Shown here in pieces: positions 29,014-37,921 of a stretch of 64,000 nucleotides of DNA (its first letter is position 1; every line of letters starts with the position of its first letter). A model generated the notes under the pieces. The model was not told the DNA's origin. It searched no databases and saw only the letters and a list, made by a program, of their open reading frames with translations. The DNA comes from Bacteroidia bacterium (lineage in GTDB: Bacteria > Bacteroidota > Bacteroidia > Bacteroidales > Prolixibacteraceae): assembly GCA_026391315.1 (NCBI GenBank), contig JAPLDT010000098.1, positions 23,681 to 87,680 on the forward strand, in the 5' to 3' direction. A program made the position numbers and the translations under genes.

Positions 29014-29116
29014 ACCCACCTATTTTATTACAAAAGTAAACATTTATAGAAGAATCACGAAATAGGACAAACCTTAATAAGCTTTGGTATGCCGTCGTTA
29101 ACAATCCCAGACAAAT

Positions 29117-29235
29117 TGATGCTGATTACAAATCAGCATCAGCGTAAATAATCGCGAATGAACAAGCGATTATTGAGATTATTTTCACTTTTATGGAAGT
29201 GATTTTTTGATGTCTTTTCACTTTTCCGAAAGTGA
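29117..29235. promoter_or_regulatory. Cluster of three inverted repeats upstream of the small-protein/zeta pair
   Basis: The first is an 11-base stem with a 3-base loop (TGATGCTGATT at 29117-29127, its complement at 29131-29141). Two related elements follow: TCACTT/AAGTGA (29185-29202) and TCACTTT/AAAGTGA (29218-29235), with centres about 33 bases (three helical turns) apart. They lie between the sigma gene and the start of the small gene. They could be an operator pair for the toxin-antitoxin operon, or terminators of the sigma transcript. The rest of the 29014-29348 gap holds repeat copy C and nothing else recognisable. Confidence 0.45.
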
Positions 29236-29270
29236 CTATTGTAAAAAATGAATTAGTATTTCATCTGTTT

Positions 29271-29350
29271 ATAATTTTGTTTTTCATTTGCCAGATGGAA
29301 CTCCCAATAATCATTCTCCTGTGTGTGGAAGATTTTCTCATGGTCGTTTC
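29271..29350 (-). repeat. Dispersed ~85-bp gene-border repeat, copy C
   Basis: Read on the minus strand it begins at the sigma-factor stop with GAAACGACCATGAGAAAATC and ends TTATAAACAGATGAAA. It matches copies A (38521-38600), B (38429-38515) and D (55911-55995), especially CATGAGAAAAT, TTCCATCTGGCAA and AAACAAAATTATAAACAGATGA. It is the most diverged copy. The AATACCCA/TGGGTATT pairing seen in A and D is degraded here. Confidence 0.6.
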
Positions 29351-29993
29351 ATTTTGGAATGCTTCCACCATGACCAGCCAATGCCGCTTTGGCGATCCTA
29401 ATCAGCGCAAAGAGTATCGGATTCTGAGATCTGCCTTTCCTGGCCGAAGGTAAATACTCGGCCAGTGAAATTCGCAACGATTTTAAAGCTCTGCCAATCA
29501 ACGCATCAACGCCTTTTACGGAAATCTCCATCTTTAAAGCTATCTCCTTGTTGGTTAAATTTTCGAAACGGCTGTATTCAAAGGCCATTTTACATCTTTC
29601 GGGTAGCAAAGAGAGTGCAATAATCAGTTGCTCTTCAAAGGCATTCGCATCAATCTGATCTTCGGTTGTATTACCGGTTTGGGTACCTACCGGGATATCC
29701 TCAAGTTGGATGTTTCGTTTTTCCCGCTTGACAAAATTTAGTGAATGGTTCCTGGTCATGGCTGTCAGGTAAGGTGTCAAACGCTCAATATGATCCAACG
29801 CCGCACGGTTTTCCCACAGTTTAACGAAAACCTGTTGAACAAGACTATGGGCAGTATCCTCATCATGCACAATAGAATAGGCAAAACGACATAGATTCGG
29901 ATAATGATCGTTGAAAATCTTATCAAAAGCACGTGTATTACCAGCTTTTAACTCCTCGAAAAGAAAACCGTCCAAACGAACCCGCTCATTCAT
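29349..29993 (-). CDS. ECF-type RNA polymerase sigma-70 factor
   Basis: ATG 29993 gives 214 residues (MNERVRLDGFLFEELKAG). The longer frame to 30026 would need a TTG start. Region 2 is FDKIFNDHYPNLCRFAYSIV followed by AHSLVQQVFVKLWENR. Region 4 is LPERCKMAFEYSRFENLTNK, then EIALKMEISVKGVDALIGRA. It pairs with the FecR gene downstream and should activate the susCD operon when glycan is sensed. The small toxin remnant and repeat C separate it from fecR, so the pair may no longer be one tight operon. Confidence 0.93.
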   Translation of the reverse strand: MNERVRLDGFLFEELKAGNTRAFDKIFNDHYPNLCRFAYSIVHDEDTAHSLVQQVFVKLWENRAALDHIERLTPYLTAMTRNHSLNFVKREKRNIQLEDIPVGTQTGNTTEDQIDANAFEEQLIIALSLLPERCKMAFEYSRFENLTNKEIALKMEISVKGVDALIGRALKSLRISLAEYLPSARKGRSQNPILFALIRIAKAALAGHGGSIPK

Positions 29994-30040
29994 AAGTTTA
30001 ACAAATTGGTATGGAGTGTTCTTCAAAAGTAGTGTTATGA

Positions 30041-30052
30041 TTGCAATTGCAA
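30041..30052. promoter_or_regulatory. Palindrome between divergent sigma and efflux genes
   Basis: TTGCAATTGCAA is a perfect 12-base palindrome in the 243-base gap between the sigma gene (start 29993, leftward) and the HlyD-type gene (start 30237, rightward). It is placed like an operator for divergent promoters, but no regulator gene is adjacent. Nothing else was recognised in the gap. Confidence 0.3.
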
Positions 30053-30236
30053 AAAAAAATCGTGAAATGTGGAAAAAAGAGGTTATTCCCCATTTTGAAA
30101 TTCCAACTCAATCCATTTCTATTCCTATCTTTGGGGCTGTCAATTTTCTTCCAAAAATTGATACTCCCATTTTCATTGTTGTGTTTTAAACTTTTGAATC
30201 ATCAGGGAGTCAAACTTGGGAACCAAGCAGCCTGTT

Positions 30237-31586
30237 ATGAACAAAAAGAAGTTACTAATCATCATTTCTGTCGCAGTTGTACTGTTAATTATACTCTTTT
30301 TTAGCTTGAGAAGTAGTTCAAGTGAAGAGTTGATCACCTGCAAAGTCCAAAAGGGATCCATTGAAATAAAGGTTCATACTTCTGGTCAGCTTGAGTCTGA
30401 AAATTCTGAAAATATTTTACTTCCGTCTGTCCTGTCAACCCAAAACGTTAGGGTTTATGAAATCAAAATCACAGATTTGATTGAAGAGGGATCCGTAGTT
30501 GATTCCGGACAGTATATTGCCACGCTTGACCACAAAGTAATTGAGGAGGTTTTGACACAAGCCCGTCTTGATCTGGAGGCTGCACTGGTGGTCATTGAAG
30601 ATGCCAAACTGGATTCAAACCTGAACCTCAGCAACTACCGTGATCTAATCACCAACTCACAATCGGATGTTGAAGAGCGAAAAATTGTCCTTGCGGAATC
30701 GGTATATGAATCCCCGTCAGTCATCAAGAAGGCAGAGATGGATCTTAGCAAGGCAGAACGAAAGCTGGAACAGGATATCAAAGGTCTTGCCATGCGGCAA
30801 CGACAGCTTAATTCCCAGATGGAACGCCGAAACATTGATTTCAGGTTGAAGGAAAAAAGGGTGGAAGATCTTTTGAAACTTTACGATGCCCTTATCATCA
30901 AAGCACCAAAGCCGGGGATGGTGATTTACGCCCGCGACCGGTTTGGGATAAAAATCCAGATCGGTTCAGTACTAACGCCATGGAGTCCGATTATTGCAAC
31001 CCTGCCCGATATGACCAAAATGATTTCAGAAACCTACATCAACGAAATTGATATAGCAAAAATCAAAGTTGGTCAGAAAGTTACGCTAAGTATCGATGCA
31101 TTTCCTGATAAGGTATTGAACGGTGAAGTCATTTCCGTTGCCAACATTGGTCAGCCAATGCCCAAGAGCGACTCGAAGGTTTTCCTTGTCAATATCAGGG
31201 TTTTCGGCAGTGATCCCGACCTGAAACCTGCCATGACGACCGGGAACTTAATTCAGACGGGGGTCTACTCAAATAAATTGTTTGTTCCGTCGGAGGCGGT
31301 CTTCGAAACTGACTCAACCAAATTCGTCTATTTGAACAAGAAAAAAATTGTCAGGCAACTGGTAGATACGGGTGAGGAAAACGAAGATTTCATCATTATC
31401 AACAAGGGCGTTGCGGAAGGTGATGTGCTGTTGTTGAGCGAACCTGAAAAGCCGGAAGATATTGAAACCATTGGCTGGGATATTTATGACGAGCAACTGG
31501 CCAGACAAAAAGTGCTTAAAACCTCACAGAATCTGGCTGAGAAGATGGATACATCCAGGAAAGGAAATAACATTGTCAAACAGTAA
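30237..31586 (+). CDS. HlyD/MacA-type efflux periplasmic adaptor, first of two
   Basis: ATG 30237 gives 449 residues; the open frame from 30216 would need a TTG start. One N-terminal membrane anchor (LLIIISVAVVLLIILFFSL) is followed by a lipoyl-type half (VVDSGQYIATLD), a long coiled-coil hairpin (~100-215), the returning lipoyl half (IIKAPKPGMVIYARDR) and beta-barrel domains (VGQKVTLSIDAFP). Such adaptors bridge an inner membrane ABC transporter and a TolC-type channel. It opens a four-gene plus-strand operon, with the permease next at 31644. Confidence 0.85.
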   Translation: MNKKKLLIIISVAVVLLIILFFSLRSSSSEELITCKVQKGSIEIKVHTSGQLESENSENILLPSVLSTQNVRVYEIKITDLIEEGSVVDSGQYIATLDHKVIEEVLTQARLDLEAALVVIEDAKLDSNLNLSNYRDLITNSQSDVEERKIVLAESVYESPSVIKKAEMDLSKAERKLEQDIKGLAMRQRQLNSQMERRNIDFRLKEKRVEDLLKLYDALIIKAPKPGMVIYARDRFGIKIQIGSVLTPWSPIIATLPDMTKMISETYINEIDIAKIKVGQKVTLSIDAFPDKVLNGEVISVANIGQPMPKSDSKVFLVNIRVFGSDPDLKPAMTTGNLIQTGVYSNKLFVPSEAVFETDSTKFVYLNKKKIVRQLVDTGEENEDFIIINKGVAEGDVLLLSEPEKPEDIETIGWDIYDEQLARQKVLKTSQNLAEKMDTSRKGNNIVKQ

Positions 31587-31643
31587 ATATCTAATAACCA
31601 ATCCAGTTGCAATATTGATTTCCAAGTACCGAATTAACCTCTC

Positions 31644-33008
31644 ATGAAGATACGAGCCTTTTATACCAGGTATTCCTATAATGTTCAGATTGCCATCGAG
31701 GCAATCATCGCCAACAAAGTAAAATCGCTGTTGACGGCCCTGGGCATTATTTTTGGGGTAGCAGCTGTTATCAGTATGCTGGCCATCGGAAACGGCGCCG
31801 AGCAGGAGATTCTGGAACAGATAAAAATGGTGGGGGTAAACAACATCATTGTTACACCAATTTTGCAGGCAGATCAGGCCGGAGCCAATGATGCCAAGGC
31901 AGGAAGTGCAAGTGAAAGCAATCAACTTAGTGGCGGCAAGAAGAAATTTTCGAAAGGTCTAACCCTGATTGACGCAATTTCCATCAAGCAAATAATTCCT
32001 ACTGTTCAGGATGTTTGTCCGATCATCACATTCAATTATACAGCTATTTTACATGATATCAGTAGCCCTGTCAAACTGGATGGTACCGACAACACCTATT
32101 TCCATCTTTTTGATATAAAACTTGAAAGCGGAACCCTTTTCCATGACCAGCATACGAGGGAGGGATATCCCGTTTGCATCATTGGTTACAATGTGAAAAA
32201 CCTGTTTTTCAACCAGGAATCCCCCATAGGTAAATACATCAAGTGCGGACAGATCTGGCTTCAGGTCATTGGCGTGATCGAAAAACGCAATTTTGTCGGA
32301 AGTGGTGGCGGGACCATGTCGATCAGCAGTACCGATAACAGCATCATCATTCCGGTAAAAACAATGCTGCTCAGGTATAGGAACAGAGCTTTGATACGTG
32401 GGGACCAGGTAAAACTGGTAGGCTCAGGAAGAGACAACGTCACGAACAAAGTGGAGGACATCAACCAACTGGACAAAATAATTGTCCGGGTCAAAGAGAC
32501 ACAGCAACTCACTGCTACTGCTAAAGTTGTAGGGAATATGCTGATGCGCAAGCACAACGACATTCATGATTTTGAAGTCAGTATTCCCGAGTTGCTTTTA
32601 AAACAGCAACAAAAAACCAAAAATATCTTCAACATCGTATTGGGCGCAATAGCAGGAATATCGCTGATTGTCGGGGGTATTGGCATTATGAACATCATGC
32701 TTGCTTCTGTCATGGAAAGGATCCGCGAGATCGGTACCCGGCAGGCCATTGGAGCTTCAAGAAAAGATATTGTATTTCAGTTCCTATCAGAATCAACACT
32801 GATTAGCCTGGCCGGAGGATTGATTGGGATAATTCTTGGCGTTATCCTTTCCAAAGTAATTCAGACAGTGTTCGATATCAAAACCATCATATCGCTGTTT
32901 TCAATATTTATCTCTTTCGGCGTTTCTGTCTTTATCGGGATCACCTTTGGGTACCTTCCTGCTAAGAAAGCTGCCGACAAAGATCCGGTTGAATCACTCA
33001 GACAATAA
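31644..33008 (+). CDS. MacB/FtsX-type ABC transporter permease without ATPase domain
   Basis: The 454-residue protein has a first membrane segment after the cytoplasmic N-terminus (IEAIIANKVKSLLTALGIIF GVAAVISMLAIG). A large periplasmic MacB domain follows, then three C-terminal membrane segments with the FtsX signature (GGIGIMNIMLASVMERIREI, then GTRQAIGASRKDIVFQFLSE). MacB itself carries an N-terminal ATPase of about 220 residues, which is missing here. No separate LolD-type ATPase gene exists in the window, so an ATPase must come from elsewhere. The substrate is unknown. Confidence 0.88.
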   Translation: MKIRAFYTRYSYNVQIAIEAIIANKVKSLLTALGIIFGVAAVISMLAIGNGAEQEILEQIKMVGVNNIIVTPILQADQAGANDAKAGSASESNQLSGGKKKFSKGLTLIDAISIKQIIPTVQDVCPIITFNYTAILHDISSPVKLDGTDNTYFHLFDIKLESGTLFHDQHTREGYPVCIIGYNVKNLFFNQESPIGKYIKCGQIWLQVIGVIEKRNFVGSGGGTMSISSTDNSIIIPVKTMLLRYRNRALIRGDQVKLVGSGRDNVTNKVEDINQLDKIIVRVKETQQLTATAKVVGNMLMRKHNDIHDFEVSIPELLLKQQQKTKNIFNIVLGAIAGISLIVGGIGIMNIMLASVMERIREIGTRQAIGASRKDIVFQFLSESTLISLAGGLIGIILGVILSKVIQTVFDIKTIISLFSIFISFGVSVFIGITFGYLPAKKAADKDPVESLRQ

Positions 33009-33015
33009 ATTACCT

Positions 33016-34503
33016 ATGATCCGTTTTTTTGCATTACTTCTGGTTGTGGCCTCCTGTCAAATTTCCTTTGGCCAGAGCAAGGTACGAAAAATCACCCTTT
33101 ATGAGGCCATTGATTTGGCTTCCAGTCAGTCGCTGGATGCTTTCAAACAACAAAACATGTATCTTTCAAGTTATTGGGAATACAAGTATTACAGGTCCGA
33201 CAAGCTTCCGCAATTTTTGGTGGGCGCCAATCCACTCTCCTACAACAACTCAATCAGGCAGGACTATATTCCACAGGACCAAAGCTGGCAATACAGTCAG
33301 CAAAAAAATATCACCTCCAGCGCATCTTTGAAAATGACTCAAAATGTTGGCTTAACCGGTGGTAGTTTCTCGGCCAGTTCGGATATCGGAATGGTAAGGA
33401 ATTTTCTGGGCGATCAACAGACCTTGTACTCATCCAACATGATCAGTCTGGGCTACCGGCAAAAATTGAACGGCTACAACAGCATGCACTGGAAATCCAA
33501 AATTGAGCCGCTTAAGTTTGAAACTGCCAAGAAACAGTATATCCAGTCAAGAGAGGATATCGCAGTAAAGACAACCACCAAATTTTTCGTCCTGGTGGAT
33601 GCGCAGATTGAGATTAATATTGCCAGAACCAACCTTGCTAATTCTGATACCTTATACCAAATTGGGAAAGGCCGATACCAGGTTGGTACGGTAACCCAGG
33701 ATGAACTGCTGAACTTCGAGCTAAATCTGATGAATTCGAGGATCGCCTTAACACGTGCCAATCAGGGACTTCTGAGAGCCCGTTCAGATCTGAACAGCTT
33801 TCTGGGACTCGAGAAAAATGCTATCCTTGACTGTGTTTTGCCTGTCGCGATCAGTTCCTCCCTGCAGATCGATGTTGAAGAAGCTATTCAAAAATCGATG
33901 AGCAACAATCCGGACATTTTATCCCAGGAGCGGCGCATTCTTGAACAGGACAGCAATGTTAAACTGGTCAAATCACAGAATGGATTAAGTGCGGATATCA
34001 GCGCCTTGGCTGGTTTGAACCAAAAATCGATTTCGCTTGCCGAGTCCTATCAAAATCCAAATCAATTTCAAAACATCGCCCTGGTTGGGCTCTCCGTTCC
34101 TATTGTGGATTGGGGCAGAAGGAAAGGTCAGATTTTAATGGCCAAATCCAACCGCGAGGTGGTCCTCAACAGTGTAAAACAGGAAAGGATTGATTTTGAG
34201 CAGTCTGTAATGATGAGTGTTCTTGAGTTCAATCTGCAATCGGAACAGGTACAGAACTCGGCCAAAGCGGATACCATTGCGCAAATGGGGTTCGATGTAA
34301 CCATGAGACGATTTAAAATAGGGAAACTGGATGTTACCAAGCTTAATCTCGCCAGAAATGACCTGGAGAATGCCAAAAGGGCATACATCAATTCTCTCAG
34401 AAAATATTGGTTATCTTATTACCAGATTCGTCAATTGGCACTTTTTGACTTTGAGAAAAACCTTGATTTGATGGCGGATTTTGATAAAATTCTCAACCAA
34501 TGA
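33016..34503 (+). CDS. TolC-family outer membrane efflux protein
   Basis: ATG 33016 gives 495 residues with a signal peptide (MIRFFALLLVVASCQISFGQ). The open frame reaching back to 32947 overlaps the permease gene and is not used. Two repeated helical/outer-membrane-efflux halves are visible: ITLYEAIDLASSQSLDAFKQ opens the first, and VEEAIQKSMSNNPDILSQER opens the second near residue 285. The final codons overlap the next start (ATGA at 34500-34503), showing tight coupling with the second adaptor. Confidence 0.87.
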   Translation: MIRFFALLLVVASCQISFGQSKVRKITLYEAIDLASSQSLDAFKQQNMYLSSYWEYKYYRSDKLPQFLVGANPLSYNNSIRQDYIPQDQSWQYSQQKNITSSASLKMTQNVGLTGGSFSASSDIGMVRNFLGDQQTLYSSNMISLGYRQKLNGYNSMHWKSKIEPLKFETAKKQYIQSREDIAVKTTTKFFVLVDAQIEINIARTNLANSDTLYQIGKGRYQVGTVTQDELLNFELNLMNSRIALTRANQGLLRARSDLNSFLGLEKNAILDCVLPVAISSSLQIDVEEAIQKSMSNNPDILSQERRILEQDSNVKLVKSQNGLSADISALAGLNQKSISLAESYQNPNQFQNIALVGLSVPIVDWGRRKGQILMAKSNREVVLNSVKQERIDFEQSVMMSVLEFNLQSEQVQNSAKADTIAQMGFDVTMRRFKIGKLDVTKLNLARNDLENAKRAYINSLRKYWLSYYQIRQLALFDFEKNLDLMADFDKILNQ

Positions 34504-35732
34504 ACCGATTCAAATCGAAAAAGACCATTTTTATTGCTTCAGCGCTCTGTGTTGTCCTTCTGGTTGTTATCTGGATATTCGTGCGTAAACAGGTTTCAGG
34601 GATTTACAGGGTAAAAAAGGAGAATTTTGAAGCCATCATCACCAGCAAAGGGGAAATACAGAGTGAAAAAGCTGTTCTGATAAATTTACCGGATATATTT
34701 GGAAACAGAACACTTGAGATTTGGGATATGCAAATCAAAGATCTCGTACCAGAAGGTTCAATTGTAAAGAAAGGCGATTATGTGGCCCTTCTGGATCAGG
34801 GCAGAATCAAGCAACTCAAGGAGAATAACGAAGAGGCCCTGAAGAAAATGCTTTTCAATTTCAGCGATTCCAAGATTGACAGTGCGGTCGATCTGGTGGC
34901 GCTACGTAATGGGATTGATCAGTTTGGCTATGACCTCAACAACAGGAAAATTGAGTTGGAGCAAGCTGTTTACGAATCACCCGCTTTCCAGCGAAAAGCA
35001 CAGATGGCCTACGAAAGGATACTCAGACAAATGGACGCCAGGGTCAGGGCATACATAATGACCCAAAAAACCTTAAGAATTCAGGTATCAAGGGAGGAAG
35101 ATAAGGTAAAAGAACTGACGCTCAAAGACAAAAATTACCAAATCGCTTTTGATGCGGCCAGGATCACTGCTCCGCAGGATGGTATGCTCATTTATGGCCG
35201 TACGTTCGGCAGAGGCGGAAGCCGCAAGCTCACCGTTGGTTCTTATGTAAGTATGCAAAATCCAGCGATCGCGACCCTGCCCGACTTGTCTGTACTTGCC
35301 TCTGAGACTTACGTGGAAGAGATCTATATCTCTAAAATAAAGATAGGGGATAGTGTCCGGGTTTACATCGATGCCCTGAAAAATCAATTGAAAGTTGGGG
35401 TTATCTCCAATATCTCCAATGTTGGACAAGAGATGGTTGGATTTGAATCGAAGGTTTTTAAAGTGATTATCCGGATATCGAGTGACAACAAACGCATCAA
35501 ACCAGCCATGACCACCAACAATGAAATTATCATATCTAAAGAGCAGAATGTTCTGGTCATACCGCGCGCTGCACTTTTTTCTGATGGGCCAGATCAATTC
35601 GTCTACCTGAAAGAATTTGGGGGAGTTTCGATGAGAAAAGTCGAATGCGGAAACCAGAATGAAAAGTTCGTCGTCATCAAGAATGGATTAAAAGAGGGGG
35701 ATAAGATATTGTTGAATAAGCCTTTGAATTGA
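34500..35732 (+). CDS. HlyD/MacA-type efflux periplasmic adaptor, second of two
   Basis: The 410-residue protein starts inside the stop of the TolC-type gene. It has one anchor segment (TIFIASALCVVLLVVIWIFV), a lipoyl half (IVKKGDYVALLD), a coiled-coil region, the returning half (ARITAPQDGMLIYGRTFGRG) and beta-barrel domains. It is a paralogue of the adaptor at 30237-31586. Two adaptors with one permease and one channel in a single operon is uncommon; they may form mixed complexes or serve two pumps. Confidence 0.85.
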   Translation: MNRFKSKKTIFIASALCVVLLVVIWIFVRKQVSGIYRVKKENFEAIITSKGEIQSEKAVLINLPDIFGNRTLEIWDMQIKDLVPEGSIVKKGDYVALLDQGRIKQLKENNEEALKKMLFNFSDSKIDSAVDLVALRNGIDQFGYDLNNRKIELEQAVYESPAFQRKAQMAYERILRQMDARVRAYIMTQKTLRIQVSREEDKVKELTLKDKNYQIAFDAARITAPQDGMLIYGRTFGRGGSRKLTVGSYVSMQNPAIATLPDLSVLASETYVEEIYISKIKIGDSVRVYIDALKNQLKVGVISNISNVGQEMVGFESKVFKVIIRISSDNKRIKPAMTTNNEIIISKEQNVLVIPRAALFSDGPDQFVYLKEFGGVSMRKVECGNQNEKFVVIKNGLKEGDKILLNKPLN

Positions 35733-35744
35733 ATTGAATTAAAA

Positions 35745-35775
35745 ATTACAAATTACAAATTACAAATTACAAATT
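35745..35775. repeat. Short tandem repeat, ATTACAA unit
   Basis: Four perfect 7-base ATTACAA units plus a partial unit lie just after the adaptor stop. Such a repeat can change copy number by slippage but lies outside any coding frame. Confidence 0.85.
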
Positions 35776-35857
35776 GGTAACAGCGGATTTGTGGTTGTTG
35801 TGGGGACAAGAGATTAGGTTGCGGGAAGGTTGGATGCATCAATGCTATTTTCTTTTT

Positions 35858-35942
35858 CTTTGTGAAACCTTAGTGTCTTGGTGCCTTAGTGGCTAATTTT
35901 TTTCCTGCCACAAAGGCACCAAGACACTAAGGTTTCACAAAG
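35858..35942. repeat. Long palindrome, dispersed in related form at 59569-59652
   Basis: Arms 35858-35885 and 35915-35942 pair perfectly over 28 bases (CTTTGTGAAACCTTAGTGTC in the left arm). Pairing continues for eight more bases with one mismatch (to 35893/35907), leaving a loop of about 13 bases. A degenerate copy with the same words lies at 59569-59652. It may terminate the efflux operon. Confidence 0.85.
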
Positions 35943-35980
35943 GCCCCTTTATAAAAAATACCAAATAATTTAGTTGACTA

Positions 35981-37197
35981 ATGAAATCAAAAATGATGCC
36001 CGTTTTGGCTTTCCTTGCCGTCTCTTGTGCGACGGTTGTGAAAGAGACCAGTGAAGATGCCATCCAATACAAGAACATTGAAAAACACATTGCCACCTTG
36101 TCATCCGACCGTTTTGAAGGACGGATGCCTACCACACGCAGTGAAAAAATCACCATCGATTACATCGCCTCGCAGATGAAGGGGATTGGTCTGGAACCGG
36201 CGGCCAACGGTAGCTTTTTTCAGGAAGTTCCGCTGCTTTCAGTGCGTTCGACCATCTCCAACACCCTGGATTTTGAGACACCCAAGGGAGCGCTCAAATT
36301 GGAGAAAATGGTTGACTATGTGTCATTTTCAAGAAGGGAGGAAGAGGAACTGACCCTTGACCATTCGGAACTTGTATTCGCCGGATTTGGCATCACCGCC
36401 CCGGAATACAACAGGGACGATTTTCAGGGAATGGATCTGAAAGGCAAAACCATCGTGGATTGATTCGTGGCAGCAAACATGCCGATGAGGTGGTCGTCTA
36501 TACGGCCCACTGGGACCATCTGGGAATTGGCACCAAAGTGAATGGCGACAGCATCTACAACGGTGCGACCGACAATGCGAGTGCAGTAGCCTGGATGCTG
36601 GAGATGGCCAGGGCTTTTAAAACTTCGAAGCCGGTTGACCGCTCCATCCTGTTTCTCTCCGTCACCTGCGAGGAGTCAGGATTGCTGGGTTCCGGCTATT
36701 ATACAGAACATCCCTTCTTCCCTATGAACAAAACGGTAGCCGTAATCAATACCGATGTGCTGTTGTTCCTGGGTAAATTTAAGGACGTAATGCTAACCGG
36801 TTCGGGGCAATCAGAACTGGATGGCTGGGTGGAGAAGGAAGCAGTCAAACAGGGCCGGTACCTGGCTCCTGATCCCAATCCAGAGAATGGCATGTTTTTC
36901 CGTTCCGATCAGTTTCCGTTTGTCAAACTGGGTGTTCCGGCCATCTATGCCAAAGGTTATGTGGACGCTGAAAAATACGGAAAAGTGGAGACCATGAAAC
37001 TGGTAGATCGCTACTGGAAGGAAACTTACCATACGCCTTCCGATGAGTACCATCCCGACAAGGCCGATCTGAGTGGTGTGGTGGAGGATGCCAAATTGTT
37101 GTACCATGTTGGGACCAATCTGGCCAATTCAAATGCCTGGCCGGTGTGGAATAAAGATTCTGAATTCAGAGCGATCAGGGAGGAGTCGAGGAAATAA
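35981..37197 (+). pseudogene. M28 family zinc peptidase gene broken by internal deletion and frame change
   Basis: Residues 1-160 (35981-36463) start with a lipoprotein-like signal (MPVLAFLAVSCATV) and give the N-terminal part up to FQGMDLKGKTIVD, where a stop follows at once. The C-terminal peptidase domain resumes in another frame from about 36457 (GLIRGSKHADEVVVYTAHWD) and runs to 37197. All zinc/catalytic positions remain: HWDHLG, NGATDNASA, CEESG, INTD and YHTPSDEYH. The PA insert domain of roughly 140 residues normally between the halves is gone. The gene therefore lost an internal segment and the junction near 36456-36459 is out of frame, so an active enzyme is unlikely. Confidence 0.85.
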
Positions 37198-37204
37198 AAA
37201 GCAA

Positions 37205-37549
37205 TTATTCCAGGTCAAGCACTATTTTGAGATTTACAGAGACACGTTTTCTTAAATCAGCCGGAATTTCCCCAATTTTTTGGACGAATCGTTTGTTATC
37301 AATGGCCCTGATTTGATCGATCATCAGATCAGATGGTTGCTGCAAATTAGATATTCCCTTTTTGATGTGGACCCTTAAAATGTCGCTTTCCTTCACAACA
37401 TTTGTTGTTATTGGACAAATGATTGTAGAGGGATGCAAGGAATTGAGCAGATCAGTCTGAATAATCAGAACTGGTCTGATTTTGCCGGGTTCAGTCCCAA
37501 TTTGAGGATTAAGATCTGCAGTCCAGATATCAAATTGCTTAATCCTCAT
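37205..37549 (-). CDS. MazF/PemK-like mRNA interferase toxin
   Basis: The 114-residue protein has the PemK fold pattern: QFDIWTADLNPQIGTEPGKI with the following RPVLII, STIICPITTNV near the catalytic Thr/Ser position, and SDLMIDQIRAIDNKRFVQKI. MazF toxins cut mRNA at specific short sequences. Its start overlaps the antitoxin gene by 11 bases, as expected for a type II pair. It converges with the peptidase pseudogene, the stops being only eight bases apart. Confidence 0.85.
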   Translation of the reverse strand: MRIKQFDIWTADLNPQIGTEPGKIRPVLIIQTDLLNSLHPSTIICPITTNVVKESDILRVHIKKGISNLQQPSDLMIDQIRAIDNKRFVQKIGEIPADLRKRVSVNLKIVLDLE

Positions 37550-37769
37550 GGCTTATTCTTTCAAATTCAGCCAGTACAGACATAGATTCTTCCTGAACTA
37601 ATTTTGATTCTTTTGCGAGCTTTGTCGCAAGTATCTTCCGCTTGTTATATCGGTTGTAGTAATCAACGGCTTCATTGATGTAGCGGTTTCTGTTCTTCCT
37701 GACTTCAGAGATCACCTCCTCTGCATCATTAAAAATCTGATCTTCGAGTTTTAAAGAAAGGGTTTTCAT
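37539..37769 (-). CDS. Antitoxin partner of MazF-like toxin
   Basis: The 76-residue protein opens with a ribbon-helix-helix-like pattern (MKTLSLKLEDQIFNDAEEVI, then RKNRNRYINEAVDYYNRYNK) followed by an acidic, charged C-terminus that could bind the toxin. Such proteins repress their own operon. The gene overlaps the toxin start by 11 bases. Confidence 0.75.
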   Translation of the reverse strand: MKTLSLKLEDQIFNDAEEVISEVRKNRNRYINEAVDYYNRYNKRKILATKLAKESKLVQEESMSVLAEFERISHED

Positions 37770-37921
37770 AATTACAAGATTAATACAACAAAAGTATATA
37801 CAATTTGTGATACTAAAAATGTTTGTGCAAGTTTTCTGCCTTTTCGGAGATTTTAGTTGCCATCGGAAGCACTAAGTAATCGTTTGGAAGGGTTAAGTAG
37901 TTGTTTCCAGATTTTCTCTTC

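Noticed and set aside
30216..30236. TTG start extending the first HlyD-type adaptor
   Set aside because: The ATG at 30237 is directly followed by the expected basic residues and membrane anchor; the extension adds nothing conserved.
35981..37197. Programmed frameshift or two separate genes for the M28 peptidase
   Set aside because: Joining the frames would still lack the PA domain, and the second half has no signal peptide or plausible start, so a deletion fits better.
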